Assembly: GCF_007483685.1 (NCBI RefSeq)
Contig: NZ_VMKN01000001.1
Coordinates: 3,166,143-3,230,142 of the forward strand
Reading direction: 5' to 3'
DNA length: 64,000 bases
Source: Litoribacter populi
GTDB taxonomy: Bacteria; Bacteroidota; Bacteroidia; Cytophagales; Cyclobacteriaceae
Shown here: positions 54,002 through 62,431 of the stretch, piece by piece
Layout: every line of letters begins with the position of its first letter
How positions within the stretch are numbered: the first letter of the stretch is position 1
Position numbers and translations under genes: made by a program
Notes under the pieces: generated by a model
Seen by the model: only the letters and a program-made list of their open reading frames with translations
Database searches by the model: none
What the model was told of the DNA's origin: nothing

Positions 54002-54030
54002 AGACGGGAGACCGAAGACGGGAGACGGGA
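54002..54030. repeat. Intergenic GACGGGAGACC repeat
   Basis: Copies of GACGGGAGACCGAAGACGGGAG in the tail after the nagB stop. Related to 4157-4233. Confidence 0.7.
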
Positions 54031-54050
54031 TACATAAAGTAGGTAATTAA

Positions 54051-54084
54051 AACCGGGGCGGAGAAGCCTCGGTTATTTTTTTTC
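54051..54084 (+). terminator. Intrinsic terminator after nagB
   Basis: AACCGGGGC (54051-54059) pairs with GCCTCGGTT (54066-54074, one G-T wobble) and is followed by TATTTTTTTT. Confidence 0.85.
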
Positions 54085-54278
54085 AAAAGCGACTAATTTT
54101 AACAAATTTTAAGGATAGTTAAAGCATTTTGACGTAAGCCTTGAAATTGACCACTTTGCCTTGTTAAATTTTATTTTAACATCCCCTATAAAGCAATAGA
54201 AAGTACTGTTACAAAATTTTACAGCAAACAAATTTTTACATTCTTGCGTAAACCAAACTATACTTAAATCCCACAGCT

Positions 54279-55649
54279 ATGAGAAATCCCTTTCAAAATT
54301 TCCGTTCCTACAGGCAGGTGTTCAGGGTTTTTGCATTATTGGCTTTCTTGTCCCTAGGCATTCAAAAGCCAGTTTCAGCCCAAATGCAAGGCGCTGTTTC
54401 ATTCCAAGTTTTCTATGATGAATTGATGCCATATGGCACTTGGATCAATGATCCTCAATATGGATTTGTTTGGGTCCCCCACGTAGGTGGTAACTTTCAC
54501 CCTTACGCTACAAATGGCCATTGGGTAATGACCTCTTATGGAAACACTTGGGTGTCGGATTTTGACTGGGGATGGGCTCCGTTCCATTACGGTAGATGGT
54601 TCTTCTCCAATCGATACGGTTGGTCCTGGGTACCAGGCTACGAATGGGGACCAGCTTGGGTAAACTGGAGAACCGGCGGAGGTTATTACGGATGGGCTCC
54701 ATTGGCTCCTGGAGTTCACATTAACATGGCCGTAAACTTACCCTATCACCATTATGTGTTTGTACCACACAATAGATTGATTCATCGAAGAGTTCACAGG
54801 TATTTTGTTCCAAGAACTCGTATAGTGAATATTTACCAACAAACCACCATCATCAATAACACGGTGGTGGTGAACCAAAGATCTTACGTAGGTGGGCCGC
54901 GCAGAGGAGATTTGGAAAGAATCAGCAGAAGAAGCATACCTGTTTATCAGGTGAGTAATTCAGGCAGACCCGGTAGATCTGCAGTTGCTAGAGGTTCAGT
55001 GGCCATGTATAGACCTGAAGTTAACCGGAATACAGTAAGACAGGCAAGGCCATCTAGAGCAGTAAATTCCTCTGAATTTACCAGAGGTTCGCAAACTGGT
55101 CCAAGGGCTACCAGAACCGCACAGGCCCGGTCTTCAGCTGCTCAACAAAGATCTAGTGGAACCGTGCAAAGAGGTAATGCTGGTAATGTAAGAGGAGAGG
55201 CCACCGCTTCTCCGTCGAGAGTTGCCGCACAGCCTAACCAAAGAGGAAATAATTCCCGTCAGGTTCAGCAAAGACCAGCGCAAACGCAAACCAGACAGGC
55301 CGCACCAAGCCAACAGCGACAGGTACAGTCATCTGCACCACGGGTCAACTCTAGGCAGCAGGCACCCTCAAATCGAGGCACCAATGTGCAGAGCAGGCCC
55401 AACAATAGAAGTTCATCTGGTTCAGCAGTAAGAAGCAGCGCACCACGTCAGTCGAATCGAAGCAGCGGAGGAACTGTATCCAGATCCTCTTCTTCCTCGA
55501 GAAGCAGTGGTGGTACTGTATCGAGATCTTCCTCTCCACGTAGCAGCGGAGGTACAGTATCTAGATCATCCTCCTCGAGAGGCAATAGCTCAGGTACAAG
55601 TTCACGATCATCCAACTCAAGAGGCAATAGTAAAAGAGGAGGAAACTAA
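54279..55649 (+). CDS. Trp/Tyr-rich secreted protein (DUF6600-like) with Arg/Ser/Gly-rich tail
   Basis: A 456-residue exported protein (signal peptide about 15-35, ending VSA/Q). The N-terminal half (about 40-180) is packed with Trp, Tyr and Gly (GTWINDPQYGFVWVPHVGG, NTWVSDFDWGWAPFHYGRW, WGPAWVNWRTGGGYYGWAP), the DUF6600 style seen in Bacteroidota envelope proteins. From residue about 260 a low-complexity tail is rich in Arg, Ser, Gln and Gly; the last 90 residues repeat RSSSxxRSSGGTVS-type units. It may be a cell-surface or nucleic-acid-binding matrix protein. Function unknown. Confidence 0.75.
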   Translation: MRNPFQNFRSYRQVFRVFALLAFLSLGIQKPVSAQMQGAVSFQVFYDELMPYGTWINDPQYGFVWVPHVGGNFHPYATNGHWVMTSYGNTWVSDFDWGWAPFHYGRWFFSNRYGWSWVPGYEWGPAWVNWRTGGGYYGWAPLAPGVHINMAVNLPYHHYVFVPHNRLIHRRVHRYFVPRTRIVNIYQQTTIINNTVVVNQRSYVGGPRRGDLERISRRSIPVYQVSNSGRPGRSAVARGSVAMYRPEVNRNTVRQARPSRAVNSSEFTRGSQTGPRATRTAQARSSAAQQRSSGTVQRGNAGNVRGEATASPSRVAAQPNQRGNNSRQVQQRPAQTQTRQAAPSQQRQVQSSAPRVNSRQQAPSNRGTNVQSRPNNRSSSGSAVRSSAPRQSNRSSGGTVSRSSSSSRSSGGTVSRSSSPRSSGGTVSRSSSSRGNSSGTSSRSSNSRGNSKRGGN

Positions 55650-55652
55650 ATA

Positions 55653-55687
55653 AAAAAAGCTCCAAGTGATATGCTTGGAGCTTTTTT
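55653..55687. terminator. Bidirectional terminator between the DUF6600-like and cupin genes
   Basis: A 14-bp stem (55653-55666 with 55674-55687) around a 7-nt loop, with A's and T's at the ends. Confidence 0.9.
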
Positions 55688-55689
55688 AT

Positions 55690-56205
55690 TTATCGGTCAA
55701 AATCATCTTCTACTCTTACAATATCTTCCTCATCGGAAGGATTGGACGGGTCGGCATGCATCCAGATCTCTGCAACCATGCCCCATTTACGAAGGCCCAC
55801 AAGACGGTGGCGCTCTCCCTGCTTAAGCTTGACCACCTCTCCTATTTCTAGATTTTTCAATTCTCCCTGCTCATCCGTATCGCTGGTGACGATTCCACCT
55901 TCACCTTCTACGAGTTTCCATATTTCTGCCCTGCGATGGTGATATTGCCAGGAGAGCCTTTTTTCAGGAGCCACCAAAAGTATTTTTGGACTTAGTTTTT
56001 GGCTTAATTGAAGTTTATCCAGTTCCACCTCCGGAAAAAACTGGTCCTTGAATTTTTGAATCTGATCTTCATCGATCACGAAAAACCCACCCCAAGGCCT
56101 ACTCTGGTCCATGGTAATAATCTGATATCCTTCACCTTGCAAGTAACCTTTCACTTGCTCAAAAACCTCATTCTTTTGGCTGCTATTGAAATCTATTTGT
56201 TGCAT
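55690..56205 (-). CDS. Cupin protein resembling type II mannose-6-phosphate isomerase
   Basis: A 171-residue single cupin. SRPWGGFFVI at residues about 35-44, YHHRRAEIWKLVEGEGGIV and GEVVKLKQGERHRLVGL supply the metal-binding His/Glu set of PMI-type cupins (C-terminal part of ManC/AlgA enzymes). It lacks the nucleotidyltransferase half. Reaction probably concerns a mannose or heptose sugar phosphate; not proven. Convergent with the DUF6600-like gene, downstream of and in the same direction as glnN (118-nt gap with a terminator between). Confidence 0.75.
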   Translation of the reverse strand: MQQIDFNSSQKNEVFEQVKGYLQGEGYQIITMDQSRPWGGFFVIDEDQIQKFKDQFFPEVELDKLQLSQKLSPKILLVAPEKRLSWQYHHRRAEIWKLVEGEGGIVTSDTDEQGELKNLEIGEVVKLKQGERHRLVGLRKWGMVAEIWMHADPSNPSDEEDIVRVEDDFDR

Positions 56206-56267
56206 AATCTGATATAAAATTGAAATTAAAAATTACGAAAAATTTACACATAAAGGGTAAGTATAAA

Positions 56268-56298
56268 CAAAAAAGCCACCAATTTTTTTGGTGGCCTT
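56268..56298 (-). terminator. Terminator after glnN
   Basis: Read on the minus strand, a 9-bp stem (GGCCACCAA/TTGGTGGC) around A5 is followed by TTTTTTG, just after the glnN stop. Confidence 0.85.
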
Positions 56299-56322
56299 TA
56301 TTATGAAGAATGTATTTGAAAA

Positions 56323-58485
56323 TTACTTCAAAAAGAGCATTTCTCTATATTTAACTAGCGGCCAATGTTCATCGTCCACAAGAAGCTCAAGTTTGTCGAC
56401 TGCATATCGAATTTTCTGGAAATAGGCTTCCTTCACTTCAGAGCTGTAGCCTTTTGCCTTTTCTTTGATATTTGTCACCTTGTTCAATCTTCTTCTGACA
56501 TCTACCATGCCATTGACATTCGACTTGATGGACTCGATATAGTTACTGACCTCTTTGATAGTTTCTACTGCGGCAGTATTGTCCAAACCTAGATCTTTCA
56601 TACCCTGAGCATTTTGTATCAGCTTATTCTGATAGTTGATGGCTGTAGGGATGATATGGTTAAGAGCAAGGTCGCCCATTACTCTAGATTCGATCTGAAT
56701 CTTCATAATATAGTTTTCCAGCATGATTTCATGCCTAGCCTCCACCTCTATCTCGGTAAGCACCTTATGCTTTTTAAACAACTCTTTTACTTGCTCGTTT
56801 TCGAAAATATCGAGGGCAAAAGGTGTGCTTTTCAGGTTGGAAAGACCTCTTTTTTTAGCTTCCTGCTCCCATTCTTCAGAGTATCCATCCCCTTCAAATC
56901 GGATGTTTTTAGTTTCTCTGATATATTTACGAAGCACATTGACGATTGCAATTTTCTTCTCTTTCCCCTTTGCTATTTCTTCTTTCACATCATCATGCAA
57001 AGTCCTTAGCGTTTCAGCTACGATGACATTCAATGTAGCCATAGGTCCTGCCACGTTAGAATGGGACCCTACTGCTCTAAACTCAAACTTGTTTCCGGTA
57101 AATGCAAAAGGAGATGTACGGTTACGGTCGGTGTTGTCCAAGATAATCTGTGGAATCTTACTGATACCCAGCTTCATGTACATATTATCACCCTTCTCTA
57201 TTTTAAGGTTTCCGTTTTCCTCCAACTCATCTAACACCCCTGTCAAAGTAGAGCCAAGGAATACAGAAATAATTGCCGGAGGAGCCTCATTGGCGCCCAA
57301 TCTCCAATCATTGCCCGCAGAGGCAATACTTGCTCTCAGTAGGTCGGCATTGTCATGAACAGCCTTGATGGTAGCCACTAGGAAAGTCAGGAATTGAAGA
57401 TTTTCTCGGGCAGAACTGCTCGGTTGAAACAAGTTCACTCCGGTATCGGTGATCAGAGACCAGTTATTATGCTTACCGCTACCATTAAGTCCAGCAAATG
57501 GCTTTTCATGGAAAAGGACTTTCAGATTGTGCTTTTCAGCTACCTTAGTCATCAAGTCCATCAACAACAAATTGTGATCAGTAGCCTTGTTGATCTCTTC
57601 ATACAATGGGGCTACTTCAAACTGGCCAGGCGCCACCTCATTGTGGCGGGTAGAAACAGGAATACCAAGTTTCCAGCTTTCCACTTCAAACTCCTGCATA
57701 AAATCTTTTACCCTAGTCGGAATGGATCCAAAATAATGGTCATCCAACTGTTGACCTCTTGCGGGATTGTGACCGAAAACAGTTCTTCCCGCCATGATTA
57801 AGTCAGGGCGTGAAGCAAATAGAGCTCTATCAATCACAAAATATTCTTGCTCCACTCCCAAGGATGCGGTAATTTTTTTAACATTTCTGTCAAAAAGCTG
57901 GCAAACCGGCAATGCAGCTGAATTGATAGCTTCAATGGATTTCAGCAAGGGGGTTTTATAATCCAACGCCTCACCTGTGAAAGCTACGAAGATGGTAGGA
58001 ATACAAAGGGTTTTGTCAAAAATAAAGATTGGGGAAGTGGGATCCCAAGCCGTGTAACCACGTGCTTCAAATGTGGATCGGATACCACCATTTGGAAAGG
58101 AAGAGGCATCAGGCTCCTGTTGAACCAAGGCTGAGCCTTTGAATTTTTCAATTCCTGAAGCTCCATCGAAAAACGTGTCATGCTTCTCGGCAGTGGAGCC
58201 AGTCAAAGGCTGGAACCAGTGAGTATAATGGGTCACCCCTTTAGAAAGCGCCCAGGTTTTGATAGCTGAAGCTACTTCATCGGCGGTACTGGTGTCTATT
58301 TTTCCGCCTTTTTCAATTGCGTTGCTAATTTTTTTATAAACATTTGGCGCCAAGGATTCTTTCATTTCCTTTAGCCCAAAAACTTGACTACCAAAATAAT
58401 CAGAGATCTTGGCCGAAGGAGCGACCATACTTACTCGTTCCCTCTGTTGCACCATTTTCAGTGCTTCTTGTCTTAAAGTTGCCAT
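56323..58485 (-). CDS. glnN: Glutamine synthetase type III
   Basis: A 720-residue enzyme of the large, type III class (about 1.6 times the length of type I). The type III N-terminal segment (VSMVAPSAKISDYFGSQVFGLKEMKESL), ASLGVEQEYFVIDRALF, the HFGSIPTRVKDFMQEFEVESWKLGIPVSTRHNEVAPGQFEVAPLYEEINKATDHN catalytic segment, and GSGKHNNWSLITDTG are visible. It makes glutamine from glutamate, ammonia and ATP and is the main nitrogen assimilation enzyme in many Bacteroidota. Upstream is a divergent region with dyads and an exact -7 box on its strand. Confidence 0.95.
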   Translation of the reverse strand: MATLRQEALKMVQQRERVSMVAPSAKISDYFGSQVFGLKEMKESLAPNVYKKISNAIEKGGKIDTSTADEVASAIKTWALSKGVTHYTHWFQPLTGSTAEKHDTFFDGASGIEKFKGSALVQQEPDASSFPNGGIRSTFEARGYTAWDPTSPIFIFDKTLCIPTIFVAFTGEALDYKTPLLKSIEAINSAALPVCQLFDRNVKKITASLGVEQEYFVIDRALFASRPDLIMAGRTVFGHNPARGQQLDDHYFGSIPTRVKDFMQEFEVESWKLGIPVSTRHNEVAPGQFEVAPLYEEINKATDHNLLLMDLMTKVAEKHNLKVLFHEKPFAGLNGSGKHNNWSLITDTGVNLFQPSSSARENLQFLTFLVATIKAVHDNADLLRASIASAGNDWRLGANEAPPAIISVFLGSTLTGVLDELEENGNLKIEKGDNMYMKLGISKIPQIILDNTDRNRTSPFAFTGNKFEFRAVGSHSNVAGPMATLNVIVAETLRTLHDDVKEEIAKGKEKKIAIVNVLRKYIRETKNIRFEGDGYSEEWEQEAKKRGLSNLKSTPFALDIFENEQVKELFKKHKVLTEIEVEARHEIMLENYIMKIQIESRVMGDLALNHIIPTAINYQNKLIQNAQGMKDLGLDNTAAVETIKEVSNYIESIKSNVNGMVDVRRRLNKVTNIKEKAKGYSSEVKEAYFQKIRYAVDKLELLVDDEHWPLVKYREMLFLK

Positions 58486-58516
58486 TTTTTTATTTATGTG
58501 GTTTGATTTTGATACG

Positions 58517-58544
58517 CAAATCTAACAATTTTTATTTTTACAAA
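58517..58544 (-). promoter_or_regulatory. Promoter candidate for glnN
   Basis: On the minus strand TTTG (58541-58544), 16 nt, then TAGATTTG (58517-58524), an exact TAnnTTTG. Transcription would begin about 25 nt before the glnN ATG. The spacer is slightly short of the common 17-23. Confidence 0.5.
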
Positions 58545-58552
58545 GCGGATAT

Positions 58553-58619
58553 GGTCAAAAATTAAACCATTTTTCAAATATTTTTCAAAAAATAGCATGA
58601 TTACAATCATTTTTTGACC
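58553..58619. promoter_or_regulatory. Inverted repeats in the glnN/mtaB divergent region
   Basis: GGTCAAAAA (58553-58561) is mirrored exactly by TTTTTGACC (58611-58619), with 49 nt between. Inside lies TGATTACAATCA (58598-58609), a dyad with 5-bp arms. Candidate operators for nitrogen control of glnN (inference). Confidence 0.35.
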
Positions 58620-58662
58620 CTATTGACACAATGTCCTCAAATGAAGATCAAATTGACCTTGA

Positions 58663-58693
58663 TTGAAAACTTAAGGGATTATGCTTACCTTCG
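58663..58693 (+). promoter_or_regulatory. Promoter candidate for mtaB
   Basis: TTG (58663-58665), 20 nt, then TACCTTCG (58686-58693), one mismatch from TAnnTTTG; the start would be near 58700, about 23 nt before the mtaB start codon. Confidence 0.45.
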
Positions 58694-58722
58694 CGGATTA
58701 ATTAAGCATCAAGGATTTAGGT

Positions 58723-60042
58723 TTGAAGAAGGTAGCATTTTATACGTTAGGCTGTAAGCTCAATTACTCAGAAACCTCTACGATAAGTAGAATGTTTGAA
58801 AACAAGGGGTATCAGAAAGTGGAATTTGACCAAACTCCCGACATTTTCATTATCAACACCTGTTCGGTAACCGAGAACGCTGACAAGAAGTGTAAAAAGA
58901 TCGTCAAGGAGGCCAAAAAGATCTCCCCTAATTCCTATGTGACCATCATCGGTTGCTATGCCCAACTTAAACCCCAAGAAATCGCTACTATAAAAGGGGT
59001 GGACGCGGTATTAGGCGCTGCTGAGAAATTTAGATTGATTGAGCTATTGGATGGTTTTGCCAAAGAGCAAGAGGCCAAAGTGCTTGCTACAGACATTCAG
59101 GAAGCCACTGTTTTCAACAATGCCTTCAGTATCAATGACCGTACCAGAACCTTTTTGAAAGTCCAGGACGGCTGTAATTACGGCTGTGCCTTTTGTACCA
59201 TACCCCTGGCACGAGGCAAAAGCCGAAGTGACAGTATCGCCAACATCCTTGATTCCGCAAGGGAAATTGCCAGCACTGATGTCAAGGAAGTGGTGCTTAC
59301 CGGGGTGAATATTGGGGATTTTGGAATTCAGGATGGAAAAAGAAAAGAGCGTTTTGCTGACTTAGTCACTGCTTTAGATGAAATAGAAGGGATAGACAGA
59401 TTCAGAATTTCCTCCATAGAACCTAATTTGCTTACAAATGAGACTATCGAGTTTGTAAGCAAATCCAAACATTTTGTCCCCCATTTTCATATACCACTTC
59501 AGTCTGGCAGCAACACTATGCTAAGGGCAATGGGTAGAAGATATCTTCGTGAGCTTTATGAAGACAGGGTATCTAAGATCAAAACTCTTATGCCGCATTG
59601 CTGCATAGGTGTAGATGTGATAGTTGGCTTTCCGGGAGAAACAGACGAGCTGTTTTTGGAAACGTATAACTTCCTGAAAGAACTTCCCATTTCCTATCTA
59701 CATGTATTTACCTACTCCGAACGGGCCAATACCCGAGCAACCGAGATGGAAGGCGTGGTTCCAATGAAAACTAGAAATGAAAGATCCAAAATGCTGCGTA
59801 TACTGTCGGAGAAAATGAGAAGACAGTTTTATGAGGAGAATTTGGGCAAAACCTATACAGTGCTTTTTGAAGAGGACATTGAAGATGGGAAAATGCATGG
59901 ATTTACAGAAAACTACATTCGGGTTTCTGCAAAATATGACCCTATGCTCATCAATGAAACCAAAGTGGTTCAACTAGTAGGAATCAATGAAAAGGGTTCT
60001 GTCGATATTGAGGAACCTGAAGTCGTGTACGAAGCGCACTGA
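58723..60042 (+). CDS. mtaB: tRNA t6A37 methylthiotransferase MtaB
   Basis: A 439-residue radical-SAM methylthiotransferase. N-terminal cluster cysteines C11, C47, C78 (LGCKLN, NTCSVT, IGCYAQ) and the CxxxCxxC C151/C155/C158 (DGCNYGCAFC). It adds ms2 to t6A37 of tRNA. The start codon is TTG (58723): no in-frame ATG lies between the upstream stop at 58699 and the essential Cys11, so an ATG start is ruled out. Together with MiaB and MiaE the window encodes three A37-modifying enzymes. Confidence 0.94.
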   Translation: MKKVAFYTLGCKLNYSETSTISRMFENKGYQKVEFDQTPDIFIINTCSVTENADKKCKKIVKEAKKISPNSYVTIIGCYAQLKPQEIATIKGVDAVLGAAEKFRLIELLDGFAKEQEAKVLATDIQEATVFNNAFSINDRTRTFLKVQDGCNYGCAFCTIPLARGKSRSDSIANILDSAREIASTDVKEVVLTGVNIGDFGIQDGKRKERFADLVTALDEIEGIDRFRISSIEPNLLTNETIEFVSKSKHFVPHFHIPLQSGSNTMLRAMGRRYLRELYEDRVSKIKTLMPHCCIGVDVIVGFPGETDELFLETYNFLKELPISYLHVFTYSERANTRATEMEGVVPMKTRNERSKMLRILSEKMRRQFYEENLGKTYTVLFEEDIEDGKMHGFTENYIRVSAKYDPMLINETKVVQLVGINEKGSVDIEEPEVVYEAH

Positions 60043-60118
60043 AAATTTTAGTAAGAAAAAGTCTAAACAACCAGCCCACCCATGAGGTTTAATAACTGAT
60101 TATCAACGGTTTTCAGTT

Positions 60119-60472
60119 ATGAAGCGACTACTGGAACCTACGGGCAGGATTACTAGAAGAAAGTTTCTGGTCCTATTTGTAGTTTTTTATTTTATAAATC
60201 TTTTATGCCTGCTGAAGATGTACGAATCTTTGGAGCTTCAGGCCTGGGTTAGTTTTGTCATCTTTGGAATCATCTTAGTTACCACCATTGTGTTTCTGAT
60301 GGTAGCCGCGATCAGAAGGCTCCATGATATAGAGCTGGATTGGAAATATTCCCTGTATCTTTTAATCCCTCCTCCGATAAATTTTATTGGGTTTATCTAT
60401 TTAACTTTCAAGGAAGGTACGCTTGGACCCAATAAATATGGCCCAGATCCTAGAAACACTGACGTAGTCTGA
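60119..60472 (+). CDS. DUF805 family membrane protein
   Basis: A 117-residue inner-membrane protein with three helices (about 14-34, 42-65, 78-96). It shows the DUF805 signature RRLHDIELDWKYSLYLLIP and the C-terminal EGTLGPNKYGPDPR. Family of small uncharacterised membrane proteins. It lies 76 nt after mtaB and ends 3 nt from the convergent ABC permease. Confidence 0.92.
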   Translation: MKRLLEPTGRITRRKFLVLFVVFYFINLLCLLKMYESLELQAWVSFVIFGIILVTTIVFLMVAAIRRLHDIELDWKYSLYLLIPPPINFIGFIYLTFKEGTLGPNKYGPDPRNTDVV

Positions 60473-60475
60473 AGT

Positions 60476-61720
60476 CTATTCGTAGCGTAAAGATTCTATA
60501 GGATCGAGTTTGCTGGCTTTGTAAGCTGGAAAAAACCCACTTAATAAACCTACTACGATACAGATTCCAAAGGCCACGAAGATCCAAAGCCAAGGAACCA
60601 AGAAACCGCCAGGCCCTACCAAGTTGGCCACAATGTTGCCAATGCCTATTCCGAAAATCACCCCTAGTAATCCTCCTAAAAGGCAAATTACGATTGCCTC
60701 AATCAAAAACTGCTGCCGGATCCTCAAGGGAGTAGCACCAAGGGCTTTTCTAACCCCAATCTCTCTTGTCCTTTCGGTAACTGACACCATCATGATATTC
60801 ATCAAGCCTATGGCTGCGCCCAAAAGTGTGATAAATCCTATACCGAAACCTCCAATCCTGAGGAAACCAGCAACCTCCTCCAAGCTCTCGCCTAAGGTTT
60901 GGCTTTTTACAATCTCAAAGCTATCCTCATCTCCTATCCGATCTTTTCTTAATTTTCGCATCACACCGGTGGCATGACCCATTTCATAATCCATTTTATT
61001 GGGATCAGACATGGATGCCGTGATGGCGTATCTAAAGGTTCCGTTTCGATCCAAACGACGGGCATTTTCCAAAGGAATCACCACTGCTCTATCGGGGCCC
61101 GAGCCTGCAGTGGCACTACCCTGCTCCTCCGTCACCCCAATAATGGTATACCTACTACCGTAAAAAGTTATATACTGATTAATTGGGTCTTCATCTTTTT
61201 CAAACAATGCAGTAACTATTTCTTTTCCTACAACACAGACATTGTTTCCAAACTGGATTTCTGAGTTACTGAAGTTCCGTCCCTGGTCGATTTTTATTCC
61301 CTTGATGAAAAAGTAATTTTCATCTCCACCGATCATCCGGCTGTTTGGGTTGGTTTTCTTGGACCCTCTCTTGACTTCCGTCGCTCCTGAGAAATTGGAA
61401 AATACGGTTACCACTCCCCTTCTGGAATACTCATCCCTAAATGCAGAGGCTTCTCGGAAAGAAATCGGGGGATAGGTTTTTTGGGCCACCCCATCGGTAG
61501 TTACCCTGGCACCATTAGAAAATTTGGATTTCACGTCAAAATTGTTGGCGCCAAAGCCTGAGAAGCTTTCCTCAATCTGGGCTTTCATTCCATCAATTGC
61601 GGTAAGCATTCCCACCAAGGAGGTAATCCCGATGGCGATGATCAATCCTGTAAGGATTGTTCTGAGCAAATTGGACTGTACGGAGCGTAAAGCTTCCTTT
61701 ATATTTTCAAGAAGATTCAT
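60476..61720 (-). CDS. ABC transporter permease (MacB/FtsX-like)
   Basis: A 414-residue permease: N-terminal membrane helix (about 17-40; ILTGLIIAIGITSLVGML), a MacB-type periplasmic domain (about 45-280), then the FtsX domain with three helices and the hallmark MMVSVTERTREIGVRKALGAT coupling helix and FPAYKASKLDPIESLRYE end. The ATPase partner is not adjacent. MacB-type complexes export lipoproteins, toxins or antibiotics; substrate unknown. Confidence 0.93.
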   Translation of the reverse strand: MNLLENIKEALRSVQSNLLRTILTGLIIAIGITSLVGMLTAIDGMKAQIEESFSGFGANNFDVKSKFSNGARVTTDGVAQKTYPPISFREASAFRDEYSRRGVVTVFSNFSGATEVKRGSKKTNPNSRMIGGDENYFFIKGIKIDQGRNFSNSEIQFGNNVCVVGKEIVTALFEKDEDPINQYITFYGSRYTIIGVTEEQGSATAGSGPDRAVVIPLENARRLDRNGTFRYAITASMSDPNKMDYEMGHATGVMRKLRKDRIGDEDSFEIVKSQTLGESLEEVAGFLRIGGFGIGFITLLGAAIGLMNIMMVSVTERTREIGVRKALGATPLRIRQQFLIEAIVICLLGGLLGVIFGIGIGNIVANLVGPGGFLVPWLWIFVAFGICIVVGLLSGFFPAYKASKLDPIESLRYE

Positions 61721-61813
61721 TATGTTTTAAAAATACCGGATGTAAGTATAACTAAAAAACTTCAGAGAACATAGAACCTTTTTATACTCTTTTTCAGCGG
61801 TCCAAAAACCATT

Positions 61814-62425
61814 TCAATGTACCCTATCATCCCGCAATTCCAGCTCCGACATTATCTTGGCCTCACAAGCTAACCATTCTTTCCAGCGTACATTGACTTT
61901 TTCTTCATCCTGATAGTGCCTAGCAAGTTCTAAGAAGTTGACATAGTGTCCAGCTTCGGAAACCATCAGCTCGTAATAGAACTTCTTGAGTTCCTCATCC
62001 TGCAGGTTTTTCCAAAGAAGTTTAAATCTTTCGCAGCTTCTGGCCTCTATGAGTGCATTCATCAACAGCTGCTCTGTAAGTTGTTGCATGCGGTTGCCAC
62101 CTTTTTTGACAAATTTGGCCAACCTAATCACATATTCGTCTTTTCTTGGCCAGCCAAAAGGAATATTTCTTTTGCGAAGCTGATCCATTACTCTTTCAAA
62201 ATGCGCCCATTCTTCTGCTACTACCGGGGTCAAAGTGTCCACCAACTGGTCGAGATCAGGGTATTTTAAAATTAGACTAATGCAGGAACTGGCAGCTTTC
62301 TGTTCGCAGTAAGCATGATCCACAAGTATTTCCCCCAGGTTCATGCTTGCTATGTCTACCCAGCGTGGGTCAGTGGGCAGTTGCAGGTTCAACATTTTGT
62401 CTTTAGTGCTGTCTTCCCAGTTCAT
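61814..62425 (-). CDS. miaE: tRNA-(ms2io6A)-hydroxylase MiaE
   Basis: A 203-residue non-haem di-iron protein of ferritin-like fold. Candidate ligands: E32 and H37/E41 in GEILVDHAYCEQKAA, E72/H75 in EEWAHFERV, E127 in LIEARSCERF, and E157/H160 in SEAGHYVNF. It hydroxylates the isopentenyl group of ms2i6A37, made by MiaB (25136). Starts 6 nt after the stop of the porin gene on the same strand, so it is probably read from the same transcript. Confidence 0.93.
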   Translation of the reverse strand: MNWEDSTKDKMLNLQLPTDPRWVDIASMNLGEILVDHAYCEQKAASSCISLILKYPDLDQLVDTLTPVVAEEWAHFERVMDQLRKRNIPFGWPRKDEYVIRLAKFVKKGGNRMQQLTEQLLMNALIEARSCERFKLLWKNLQDEELKKFYYELMVSEAGHYVNFLELARHYQDEEKVNVRWKEWLACEAKIMSELELRDDRVH

Positions 62426-62431
62426 TTTGTT

